A stretch of DNA of 64,000 nucleotides from JBCCFC01 sp965213595 (lineage in GTDB: Bacteria > Chloroflexota > Anaerolineae > Caldilineales > Caldilineaceae): assembly GCA_965213595.1 (NCBI GenBank), contig CBDBZO010000006.1, positions 248,001 to 312,000 on the forward strand. Direction: 5' to 3'. Position numbers and translations under genes: made by a program. This document shows positions 24,790-32,513 of this stretch, in pieces. Numbering within the stretch: the first letter of the stretch is position 1; each line of letters begins with the position of its first letter. The notes beneath the pieces are model-generated. The model was not told where the DNA came from. It saw only the letters and a program-made list of their open reading frames with translations, and did not search any database.

Positions 24790-24952
24790 CGAGTGCGCTG
24801 CACGGCGTCCGTCAAGATCACACGCGAACTATTGTCCACGCCGTGCATTGCACTCATGATCCAACCCACTTACTTGGGTGGACGATGAGTGCAATGCACG
24901 GCGTGCGCGATGACCGGTCGACCCACTTAGTCGATGCCGTGCAGCGCACTCG
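24790..24952. repeat. four-unit nested palindrome array between binding-protein and permease genes
   Basis: A unit of the form GAGTGCNNTGCACGGC appears four times in alternating orientation: 24790-24806 pairs perfectly with 24936-24952 (17 bp), and 24837-24857 pairs perfectly with 24885-24905 (21 bp). The inner loop has a further short stem around CCAACCCA/TGGGTGG. It can form one long nested stem or separate hairpins. Confidence 0.92.
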
Positions 24953-24981
24953 ACTTTCCTGCCTCGTTATCCACCAACCCC

Positions 24982-25950
24982 ATGGCCCAACTCTCTACCA
25001 CCGCTCCCCCAAGCGGCATCGCCAGCGAGCGCCGTGCCCGTCCGCAGCGGCGCTCCTTTGCGCGCCGCGAGATCATCAATTTCTACCTCTGCATTTCGCC
25101 CTGGATCCTCGGCTTTTTAATCTTCGTGCTGGGGCCGATGATCGCATCGCTCGTGTTGAGCTTTATGGATTGGGACTTGCTCTCCAGGCCGGAGTTCGTG
25201 GGCCTGGAGAATTACGCGCGCATGATCGGCGCGGGCGAAGTCAGCGCCGACCCGCGCTTCGCCCAGTCGCTGCGGGTGACGACCATCTTTACGCTGCTCT
25301 ACGTGCCGACGGAGCTGATTGGTGGGCTCTTCCTCGCGCTGCTGATGAACCAGCGCGTGCGCGGCATCTCCCTCTTCCGCACCATTTACTACCTGCCGTC
25401 GGTCTTGAGCGGCGTGGCCTTTGTGGTGGTGTGGATGTGGCTGCTGCACCCGGAGGCCGGGCTCGTCAACGCCGGGCTGGCGCTCGTCGGCATCGAGGGG
25501 CCGCGCTGGCTGGCCGACCCGGACACGGCGCTCTATGCGCTGTGGCTGATGAGCATCTGGGGTTTGGGTCGCACGGCGGTGATTTACTTGGCGGGTTTGC
25601 AGGACGTGCCGCGCACGCTCTACGAAGCCGGCGCCATCGACGGCACGAGCACGTGGCAGGCCTTTCGCCACATCACCATTCCGCTGATCACGCCCACGAT
25701 TTTCTTCAACCTCGTGCTCAGCGTCATCGCCACCTTCCAGACCTTTACCAGCGCCTTTGTCGCCACCAACGGCGGCCCCCTCGATTCCACACTTTTCTAC
25801 GTGCTCTACATCTACCGCCGCGCCTTCCAGCAGCTCGACATGGGCTACGCCGCGGCGCTGGCCTGGGTGCTCTTCGTCATCATTTTGGGGCTAACGCTGC
25901 TGATTGTCAGATCGGCGCGGCAGTGGGTTTATTACGAGGGCGAGGCGTAA
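24982..25950 (+). CDS. sugar ABC transporter permease (MalF-like), second system
   Basis: A 322-residue permease with about six helices. The EAA loop is YEAGAIDGTSTWQAFRHITIP. The N-terminal 35 residues are basic and cytosolic. The ATG at 24982 is used because the codons before it in frame overlap the palindrome array. No clear ribosome-binding site is present, as with the corresponding gene at 18957. It pairs with the permease at 25954; no ATPase gene is present. Confidence 0.93.
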   Translation: MAQLSTTAPPSGIASERRARPQRRSFARREIINFYLCISPWILGFLIFVLGPMIASLVLSFMDWDLLSRPEFVGLENYARMIGAGEVSADPRFAQSLRVTTIFTLLYVPTELIGGLFLALLMNQRVRGISLFRTIYYLPSVLSGVAFVVVWMWLLHPEAGLVNAGLALVGIEGPRWLADPDTALYALWLMSIWGLGRTAVIYLAGLQDVPRTLYEAGAIDGTSTWQAFRHITIPLITPTIFFNLVLSVIATFQTFTSAFVATNGGPLDSTLFYVLYIYRRAFQQLDMGYAAALAWVLFVIILGLTLLIVRSARQWVYYEGEA

Positions 25951-25953
25951 CGA

Positions 25954-26838
25954 ATGCGCATGGCAAACATTTTTATGACCGCGACTTCGCTTTCCTCCAC
26001 CCAACATCAGCGCGCTACCCCGCGCGTACGCCAAACGCTGGCGACGGTGATCCTCTGGCTCGTCGCCATTATTTTTCTCGTGCCGCTGGTGTGGATGCTC
26101 TCCTCCTCGCTCAAGCCGGACTACCAAATTTTCGCCATTCCGCCGCAGCTGATTCCCGACCCGCCGCGCTGGGCCAACTATCGCGAAGCGCTGACGTACG
26201 TGCCCTTTGGTCGCTACACGCTCAACACGCTCTTTGTCAGCGCGCTCTCCATCGCGGGCAATCTGCTCTCGTGTACGCTCGTGGCCTACGGCTTCGCCCG
26301 CCTGCGCGCCCCCGGCCGCGACGCGCTCTTTATCGTCGTCCTCGCTACCATGATGCTGCCCTACCCGGTGACGATGGTTCCGCTCTACATTGGCTTTAGC
26401 CGGCTCGACCTGGTCAACTCGTTTGTGCCGCTGGTGCTGCCGCCCTTTTTTGGCAGCGCCTTCTACATCTTCCTGCTGCGACAGTTCTTCCTGCAGCTGC
26501 CGCGCTATCTCGAAGACGCCGCGCGCATGGATGGCGCCAACCTGCTGCAAACGCTCTGGCACGTGATCCTGCCGCTCTCGCTGCCCGCCATGGCGACCGT
26601 CGCGATTTTTACCTTCCAAAACACCTGGAACGATTTCCTCGCCCCGCTGATCTACCTGCACGACCAGACGATGTACACCGTCACGCTCGGCCTCAACTTT
26701 TTCCGTTCGACGTATCAGGTGCAGTGGGCGCTGCTCATGGCCGCCTCGCTGGTGACGATGCTGCCGGTGCTCGTGGTATTTTTTCTGGCGCAGCGGCTCT
26801 TTATCGAGGGGATTTCGCTTTCGGGCGTGAAGGGGTAG
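25954..26838 (+). CDS. sugar ABC transporter permease (MalG-like), second system
   Basis: A 294-residue permease starting 4 nt after the preceding stop. It has about six helices, an EAA loop (LEDAARMDGANLLQTLWHVILP) and the MalG-type end IEGISLSGVKG. An alternative start two codons later (MANIF) is possible. It completes the second importer. The next gene, Uma2, is separated by a structured gap and is probably a separate unit. Confidence 0.95.
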   Translation: MRMANIFMTATSLSSTQHQRATPRVRQTLATVILWLVAIIFLVPLVWMLSSSLKPDYQIFAIPPQLIPDPPRWANYREALTYVPFGRYTLNTLFVSALSIAGNLLSCTLVAYGFARLRAPGRDALFIVVLATMMLPYPVTMVPLYIGFSRLDLVNSFVPLVLPPFFGSAFYIFLLRQFFLQLPRYLEDAARMDGANLLQTLWHVILPLSLPAMATVAIFTFQNTWNDFLAPLIYLHDQTMYTVTLGLNFFRSTYQVQWALLMAASLVTMLPVLVVFFLAQRLFIEGISLSGVKG

Positions 26839-26877
26839 CGATTTTGTGGTATAATCAGCTTCGCAAGAGCAGGAATT

Positions 26878-26997
26878 CCGTAGGTCACCTTTGCTCCGCA
26901 AGGTGACAAAGCTTATCGACCCGACCGGCTGAGGAATTCCGCTGGCTGGTCAGGTAAAACCGAGGTTGTCACATAGCGGAGCATATGTGACCTACGG
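26878..26997. repeat. paired hairpins with compensating arm changes
   Basis: Two 24-bp hairpins (26884-26907 and 26968-26991) each have perfect 8-bp stems, GTCACCTT/AAGGTGAC and GTCACATA/TATGTGAC. They are also largely complementary to one another, with longer outer arms from 26878 to 26997 (28 of 32 positions). A TATAAT lies upstream at 26850-26855 in the plus direction. The gap to the Uma2 gene holds nothing else recognisable. Confidence 0.85.
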
Positions 26998-27063
26998 CGG
27001 GCAGCCCGCGCTCGTACTGTTGCACGCGCTCTTGGATAATGTGAGTTAGTGAAGGGAGAAAAT

Positions 27064-27768
27064 ATGGCATCCACTGTCCCAACCAAAAACGCAAAGTTAA
27101 ACAAAGCAGAGCAGACCGCACCGCCGCTGCAAAATGGCGACCACCTCACGCGCGCCGAATTCGAGCGTCGCTACCACCTGCAGCCCAATCTCAAAAACGC
27201 TGAACTCATCGAAGGAGTCGTCTACGTGCCCTCCCCCGTCCGCGCCGAAGTACACGGCACACCTCACTACAACATCATCGGTTGGATTTTTTCGTATACT
27301 GCAAACACGCCGGGCTTTAAGGGAGCCGACAACAGCACCCTGCGGCTCGACATCGAAAACGAGCCTCAACCCGATGTCGCTGTCTGGCGCGAAGGCGGCG
27401 GACGCGCGCTGGTTGATGAAGATGGATACTTAACGGGCGCGCCGGAGTTGATCATCGAAATTGCGGCGAGCAGCGCAGCCTACGATCTACACACCAAGAA
27501 GACCGTCTACCGGCGTAACGGTACGCAGGAATACCTGGTGCTCGTGGCCTACGAGCAGGAGGTGCGCTGGTTCCGCTGGCACCCGGACGGTCGCGAAGAA
27601 GAGCTTTTGCCCGATGAAAATGGGGTGCTCAAGAGCCAAATTCTACCCGGCCTCTGGCTCCACCCGCAGCACTTTTGGGCCGAGGACTTAGCGGGCATGC
27701 TGGGCGTGCTGCAGCAGGGTCTGAACAGCGATGAACACAAGACGTTTGTCGACACGCTGCGCGGGTAA
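27064..27768 (+). CDS. Uma2 family (DUF820) PD-(D/E)xK nuclease-like protein
   Basis: A 234-residue Uma2 protein: NAELIEGVVYVPSPV near residue 45, the PD-(D/E)xK core with PDVAVW (Asp) and ELIIEIAASS (Glu) and a following Lys in the helix, then YLVLVAYEQEVRWFRW. Uma2 genes are strongly expanded in Cyanobacteria and Chloroflexota; their biological role is not established. GGGAG lies 5-6 nt before the ATG at 27064, so this start is preferred over the GTG at 27049, which would contain the ribosome-binding site within the gene. It ends 2 nt from the convergent SDR gene. Confidence 0.9.
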   Translation: MASTVPTKNAKLNKAEQTAPPLQNGDHLTRAEFERRYHLQPNLKNAELIEGVVYVPSPVRAEVHGTPHYNIIGWIFSYTANTPGFKGADNSTLRLDIENEPQPDVAVWREGGGRALVDEDGYLTGAPELIIEIAASSAAYDLHTKKTVYRRNGTQEYLVLVAYEQEVRWFRWHPDGREEELLPDENGVLKSQILPGLWLHPQHFWAEDLAGMLGVLQQGLNSDEHKTFVDTLRG

Positions 27769-27770
27769 CT

Positions 27771-28484
27771 TTACCAGGGCAGCGCCTCGCCCGTGTACGA
27801 CAGGAAGCTGCCGCTCTGCGCCATCGACAGATCGTCGATCACCTCCAGCATCCCCGCGACCGATTCCTCTACGCTGATATTAGCGTTGCTGGTCCCCATG
27901 TCCGTGAGCACCCAGCCGGGGTGCAGCGCGAGCACCACAATATCATCCTCCTGCACGGCGTTCGCCAGCGTCTTGGTCAGCATATTGAGCGCGGCCTTGC
28001 TCGCGCCATAGCTCCAGAAGCGCGCGCTATTCTTCAGGCCAATTGAGCCGCTGGTGGAGGACAAGTTAACGATGGCCGCCGAGCGATTGTCGCCCCCGCC
28101 AGCGCGCAGCAGCGGCAGGAAACGTCGGCTGAGCAGCAGCGGCGCCACGACGTTGACTTCGTAGGTGCGCATCATGTCCGCCGCTGTTACCGTTTCCAGC
28201 GTCTCGTCCCAGTCGACCAGAATCCCCGCGTTGTTGATCAGCAAATCCAGCCCGCTTACCGAACCCCGTACCTGCTCAAAGGCCGCGTCGATGGCCGCTT
28301 CGTCCGTAACCTCCAGCGTGACGAGGGACAGCTGTTCACCGTGCTGAGCGGCGAGCGCGTGCAGCGCCAGCGCTTCGTGGGGTTGTCGGCAGGCGGCGAA
28401 GACGCGCTCGCCGCGCTCCAGGTAGCGCTTGGTCAATTCGAGGCCGATGCCGCGATTGGCGCCGGTGATAAAAATGTTTTGCAT
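27771..28484 (-). CDS. SDR family oxidoreductase (C-factor-like)
   Basis: A 237-residue classical SDR with TGANRGIG (7-14), NNAG (about 88), the catalytic Ser in NLSSTSGSIG and YGASK. The end (HPGWVLTDMGTSNANISVEESVAGML) resembles the CsgA/C-factor-like and sniffer-type carbonyl reductases, which may act on small carbonyl compounds. It has no same-strand neighbour in close spacing; the ribosome-binding site is weak (AAAGAG). The substrate is unknown. Confidence 0.9.
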   Translation of the reverse strand: MQNIFITGANRGIGLELTKRYLERGERVFAACRQPHEALALHALAAQHGEQLSLVTLEVTDEAAIDAAFEQVRGSVSGLDLLINNAGILVDWDETLETVTAADMMRTYEVNVVAPLLLSRRFLPLLRAGGGDNRSAAIVNLSSTSGSIGLKNSARFWSYGASKAALNMLTKTLANAVQEDDIVVLALHPGWVLTDMGTSNANISVEESVAGMLEVIDDLSMAQSGSFLSYTGEALPW

Positions 28485-28580
28485 AACTCTTTGCCTGTTT
28501 GCCTGTAGAAATTTGCGGATGGGCTGAATCTAGAAACCAGCTTAGTACGACAGTGAGACTTTGAGAAATTGAGCAGAATC

Positions 28581-28652
28581 AACGCGGAGACGCAGAGGCG
28601 CAAAGCGTTGTTCGTCAAAGGTATTTTCCCTGCCTCCTTGCTTCTCCGCGTT
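28581..28652. repeat. hairpin repeat of the AACGCGGAGA family
   Basis: Perfect 10-bp ends (AACGCGGAGA and its complement) enclose GCGCAAAGCG and the loop motif TTCGTCAAAGG. It belongs with 2355-2420 and 20917-20989. It lies in the 380-nt gap between the SDR gene and the membrane-protein gene. Confidence 0.75.
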
Positions 28653-28741
28653 ACAATCTCGTCGTAGTATTAGGGTTAGTTGATATTTGGGAGTTGGCCC
28701 AAAGGTAAGTAATTCGCGACGTCCTATCCCCGCTCCTTCTG

Positions 28742-28783
28742 CTCCCCTCTCCCATCTTGGGAGAGGGGCTGGGGGTGAGGGCT
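28742..28783. repeat. GC-rich hairpin CCCCTCTCCC...GGGAGAGGGG
   Basis: A perfect stem around CATCTT, followed by CTGGGGGTGAGGG. This kind of hairpin is widespread in unrelated bacterial genomes. A relative lies inside the enolase-like gene at 47142-47176. Nothing else is seen in the rest of this 380-nt gap. Confidence 0.85.
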
Positions 28784-28864
28784 AAATGACCAGTGGTCAA
28801 CGGAGCTTAACGGAAGACTACGCTCCTTGGCACGCCAAACGCCGGAGTAAATGGGCAGCCAGCG

Positions 28865-31531
28865 CTACTCCGCCTCGATGCGTACAAAACCCAGCGACAC
28901 AAAATCCTCGCCGGAGAGCGAGCGCAGGCGTGGATTGCCCGGCAACTGGGGATTGTAGAGACCGGCAATGGCCTGGTACTCGGCGGCGGGCAGGGTGCTG
29001 GGCAGCTGGAGGCCCGCGTTCTCGACAATCGATTCGCCTACGGGCAGCGTGGCAAAGGGCGCGTAGCCATCCGCCGGCATGGTGTCCAATAGGGCGACGG
29101 GCAGCCCCTCGGCGTTGAGCAGCTGCACAAACCAGCGCAGGTTGGCGCTGCCCGGCGCTTCAAGCTCATAGCGAATTTCGATGGGCAACACATCGCCCAA
29201 CTGCGAGCGCGTGGGCAGGCGCGCATTGAGCATCCGCACGCGGTTGGGCTGTTCACTGCCGGGGGCATCCGTCAGCGGCACGTCGAGCAGGATGAGGCTG
29301 GAATCGTCCTCGGAGACGGGCGTGCCGTAGCGCAGCAGGCGGTAGTCGTCGTGCCAGGCGGCATCGGCCTGGTAGGCGGCGCCGGCCAGCCACTGCTCGA
29401 CGCTGTTCTCCGGTGCGCTGGCCGCCACGCCCCCGGTGAGCAGCCAGAGCCTGTCGTGCCGGCCCAGGGCACGCGCGAGCAGCACGCGCGCTTCTTCCTG
29501 GGTGGCGGAATCGAGCGCCAGCCCGTAGAGGGGCGGCTCGATGGGGCAGCTGCTGCCGAGCCAGTTCATGGGAATCTGAGAGGCCGCGGGGGCCACCGTA
29601 ACGACGGCGTCGCCCGGCGCGATGCCCTCGCAGAGCGAGGCGAGCGCCGCCCGGTAGCCCACTTGGGGTGCGCCGTAATCGGGGCTGGCGCTGGCTTGCC
29701 CCAGCCACAGCGAGGCGACCAGCACCGGCAGCAGGGCAAAGAGCCAGCGCACGGGCGGGCTCGGCAGCCGATTAAAATCGTCGGCCAGACGCGCCCCGCG
29801 GTTGGGCCCCGCAGCGGCGATGACCAGCGTGTTGGAAGCGCGCCACCAGCCGCTCAGCGCCACGCTCAACGTAAGCAAAGCGGCGCTGCCCACCAGGGGC
29901 ACGAGCCAGCGCACCCGTGTGGTGGCTGCGTCTGCGGCCAGGTTCTGAATCTGCCACAGCCAGGCCAGATCGGCGTTGCTGGCAAAATCGCGCAGCAGCC
30001 GGATTTGGCCCGGAATGGGGCTGGCCAGCCAGTCGCCCGGCGCCAGGGCAGGGGGGCCGTTGACAAGCGGGTTTTCACAGCTGGTGGGAAAGAGGCTGCA
30101 CAGCTGAACGTACCCGTTCGTGTAGTTCAGCAACACGGCCAGCGCCTGCACAACAATAGACAGCGGCGCGAGCAGCAGCAGCAGCCAGTGTCGCCAATCC
30201 AGCCGCTGCAGGTTGGCCACCAGCACTTCGTAAAAGCGGTTGGCATCGTAGCGCAGCAGCTCGAAGCCGCGCATCCACGGCAGCGTGGCAAATCGATTCA
30301 CCAGCGGCGCCAGCAGCAGCACCCACAGCGGCCCCAGCGGCACGAGAAAGCGCGGCCCCCAGGCCAAGCCGCCCCACCACACCCACCACGTGCTGTAGAG
30401 GCCAATCAGCAGGGTGCTGGCGAGAAAAATAACAACGGCTTCGAGACGATGTCGACGCACAAAGGCGGGAAAGGCGGCCAGCGAGACGATAAAGAGCGGC
30501 GTGTACCAAAAGACGCCGCGGTAGGGGCTGAAGAGCAGCCCCCACAGTCCCTGCCAGATCGGCGTGGTAAAGCCTTCCCCCGCGTCAAAGCGATAGCCCG
30601 TGGCCAGGGGATCGCCAAAGCGCAGTGCATTGTAGCGCAGCAGCAGGGCGACGGCGAGCAAAATCGGCAGCAGAAAGAGGAGAATTGCCAGCAGGTGGCG
30701 CACCCGCAGCCCGGTGCGCGGCGTGGGGCGGCCCAAGTTGCCGCCCAGCCGCTGGGCGCGTGAAGCGGTGAGCGGAACCAGCAGGATGTAGCTGGCCAAC
30801 ACGGCGACAATCAGTGCGTGGGCGGGGGCGGCGGCAGTGGCCAACCCCGCCCCCAGCCCGGCGACCAGCATCCACACCCAGCTTGGCAGCGATTGGTAGG
30901 TGACGGAGGACGAACTGCCGCCTCGTGTGGCATCCGAAACGGGGCGGCGCGGATTGCTCACCATTTGTTCCACCGCTCGCCACGAAATCAATCCGTAAAA
31001 GCAAAGCAGCAGGCTAAAGGCGCTAAGCGGCTCGCCCAGAAAGTGGTTGGCGTAGGGCCAGGCGATGGTTGCCAAGCCAAAGAGCAGCCCCAGCGCCATA
31101 CCCACGCGGTCGGGGTAGCCGAGGCGCAGCGCCGCCAGCCAGAGCAGCAGCGCCGTCAACGCGGTGATGAGGCCGTTCCAGAGCAGCGTGCCCTGCACGA
31201 GGCCGAGCGTGATATTGCGCTCGGCCAGGAAGCGCACCAAGGCGTACCAAGGCACGGCCAAGAAGGCCGTCGCTGGCCCTTTCTTGCTGTAAATCTCGCC
31301 GTTCTCTCCCACCGCCCCCACCGCCTCCGCCGGGCCGTCGACCCATTGCGTATAGGCAATTGCGTTGGTGTCCACCTCTCCGCGCAGCGCCAGCGACTCC
31401 GTGACGGCGAACAGGCTGACTTCCTCCACAACGTGAAATTCTCCGGCGTTGGTCAACGTGTAAACACAGAAGAGTAGGGCAAGGAGAAGCAGCAGGCCGT
31501 AGCGTCGAAACGCAGAGGAATTGACTTTCAT
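28865..31531 (-). CDS. large GT-C-like polytopic membrane protein
   Basis: An 888-residue protein. The N-terminal roughly 560 residues hold a dozen or more membrane helices, beginning with one at about 11-28; the first external loop has EFHVVEEVSLF and later YSKKGPATAFLAVPWYAL, a pattern seen in putative GT-C glycosyltransferases of Chloroflexota. After further helices near residues 510 and 600 follows a soluble C-terminal domain of about 280 residues. No GT39 DE motif of the usual form is seen, so enzyme activity is uncertain. It is last in an apparent minus-strand run with a GT2 and a GT-C protein, pointing to a role in lipid-linked sugar transfer or surface polymer synthesis. Confidence 0.65.
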   Translation of the reverse strand: MKVNSSAFRRYGLLLLLALLFCVYTLTNAGEFHVVEEVSLFAVTESLALRGEVDTNAIAYTQWVDGPAEAVGAVGENGEIYSKKGPATAFLAVPWYALVRFLAERNITLGLVQGTLLWNGLITALTALLLWLAALRLGYPDRVGMALGLLFGLATIAWPYANHFLGEPLSAFSLLLCFYGLISWRAVEQMVSNPRRPVSDATRGGSSSSVTYQSLPSWVWMLVAGLGAGLATAAAPAHALIVAVLASYILLVPLTASRAQRLGGNLGRPTPRTGLRVRHLLAILLFLLPILLAVALLLRYNALRFGDPLATGYRFDAGEGFTTPIWQGLWGLLFSPYRGVFWYTPLFIVSLAAFPAFVRRHRLEAVVIFLASTLLIGLYSTWWVWWGGLAWGPRFLVPLGPLWVLLLAPLVNRFATLPWMRGFELLRYDANRFYEVLVANLQRLDWRHWLLLLLAPLSIVVQALAVLLNYTNGYVQLCSLFPTSCENPLVNGPPALAPGDWLASPIPGQIRLLRDFASNADLAWLWQIQNLAADAATTRVRWLVPLVGSAALLTLSVALSGWWRASNTLVIAAAGPNRGARLADDFNRLPSPPVRWLFALLPVLVASLWLGQASASPDYGAPQVGYRAALASLCEGIAPGDAVVTVAPAASQIPMNWLGSSCPIEPPLYGLALDSATQEEARVLLARALGRHDRLWLLTGGVAASAPENSVEQWLAGAAYQADAAWHDDYRLLRYGTPVSEDDSSLILLDVPLTDAPGSEQPNRVRMLNARLPTRSQLGDVLPIEIRYELEAPGSANLRWFVQLLNAEGLPVALLDTMPADGYAPFATLPVGESIVENAGLQLPSTLPAAEYQAIAGLYNPQLPGNPRLRSLSGEDFVSLGFVRIEAE

Positions 31532-31542
31532 AGAAAAAGATT

Positions 31543-31597
31543 AAAGATTGAAGATTAAAGATTGAGCAAACTACCCAATCTTTAATCTTCAATCTTT
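31543..31597. repeat. hairpin with 22-bp perfect arms
   Basis: Bases 31543-31564 and 31576-31597 are exact complements with an 11-nt loop. The arm is itself an AAGATT iteration. It lies between the GT2 gene and the membrane-protein gene on the minus strand and could dampen read-through. Confidence 0.9.
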
Positions 31598-31617
31598 CTT
31601 TGTTGCACAAGGCTTTG

Positions 31618-32385
31618 TTACAAACCAAACAGTCGCAACTTCACCACGGCTCTTGTATATTGGTACAGCACCGACCAAAAGCCGGTTTTGCTGTTGCCGT
31701 GGCGGCGCAGGATGTAGTAGACGGGCACTTCGAGAATTTTCCAGTCGGCGCGCCACGCCATCAGCAGCAGGCGAATAAAGTAATCGCCATAGCCGTAGAA
31801 AATCTTATCAAACTTGCCATGAATTTGGAAAAGTCGCTCGCGGCGGACGGCGAAAAAGCCGCTGAGGTTGTCCTGAATCTGCGTGTGGAAGAGGAAGCGG
31901 ATAAACATGTTGTAGATCATGCTGGCCTGGTAGCGCAGCGTCTCTTCCATGCCGCCGCGCATCACAAAGCGGCTGCCGATGATCAAGTCATAGTAGTGCA
32001 GCAGATCGACCATCTGCGGGATCAGCGCCGGATCGTGATTAAAATCGGTGTCCATCACGATTAGCGTGCGCCCCACCGCCTCCTCGACGCCGCGCCGGAT
32101 CGATTTCGCTAGCCCCTTGTCCCGCGTGCGCACAATCAGGCGGACGCGGCTCTTGCTGTAGGCGCTGTCGAGCGCGGAGGTGGTGTCGTCGTCGCCCAAT
32201 TCGTAGCGCTGGCGGACGACCTCCGCCGTGCCGTCCGGGCTATCATCGTCGACCACGAGCAGCTCGTAGCGCCAGCTCAGCGGGGCCAACTGCCAATCGA
32301 TGGCGTCGATCAGGTCGCAGATGTTGCCGCGCTCGTTGTAGGTGGGCAGGATGATGGAGATGTCGAAGCTGGAGGAGTCGGCCAT
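31618..32385 (-). CDS. family 2 glycosyltransferase (polyprenol-phosphate mannosyltransferase-like)
   Basis: A 255-residue GT2 enzyme of the DPM1 type: SIILPTYNERGNI at the N-terminus, VVDDDSPDGT and the metal-binding VMDTDFNHDP, then KYxxGxxSxTGFW-like RRHGNSKTGFWSV. It lacks the C-terminal membrane helices of GtrB-type enzymes. It should transfer a sugar from a nucleotide donor to polyprenyl phosphate, giving the donor used by GT-C enzymes such as its neighbours at 32512 and 28865. The genes are closely spaced on the minus strand, but two hairpin repeats separate them. Confidence 0.9.
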   Translation of the reverse strand: MADSSSFDISIILPTYNERGNICDLIDAIDWQLAPLSWRYELLVVDDDSPDGTAEVVRQRYELGDDDTTSALDSAYSKSRVRLIVRTRDKGLAKSIRRGVEEAVGRTLIVMDTDFNHDPALIPQMVDLLHYYDLIIGSRFVMRGGMEETLRYQASMIYNMFIRFLFHTQIQDNLSGFFAVRRERLFQIHGKFDKIFYGYGDYFIRLLLMAWRADWKILEVPVYYILRRHGNSKTGFWSVLYQYTRAVVKLRLFGL

Positions 32386-32401
32386 GTGGGTTCAGGGGTT
32401 T

Positions 32402-32513
32402 AATGGTCAATGGTCAACGGTGAATTGTCAATTGGTAATGGCGTCGTAGTCCTCGTTCCACCCATTGGCAATTGACAATTCACTGTTGACCATTGACAAG
32501 ACCATTGACCATT
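32402..32513. repeat. AATTG-rich inverted repeat between GT-C and GT2 genes
   Basis: Long arms of the type AATGGTCAATGGTCAAC...AATTGTCAATTG pair with CAATTGACAATTCACTG...GACCATT on the right. The arm segment CAATTGACAATT also occurs inside a coding region at 58580-58619. Confidence 0.8.

Noticed and set aside
24447..26399. A 650-codon plus-strand open frame across the second ABC operon
   Set aside because: It is out of frame with clear permease and binding-protein genes, has low-complexity Arg/Ala/His-rich translation typical of shadow frames in GC-rich DNA, and runs through the palindrome array.
29351..30763. A 470-codon plus-strand open frame opposite the 28865-31531 membrane protein
   Set aside because: Antisense shadow of a multi-helix protein; its translation is Gly/Arg/Gln-rich without domains.
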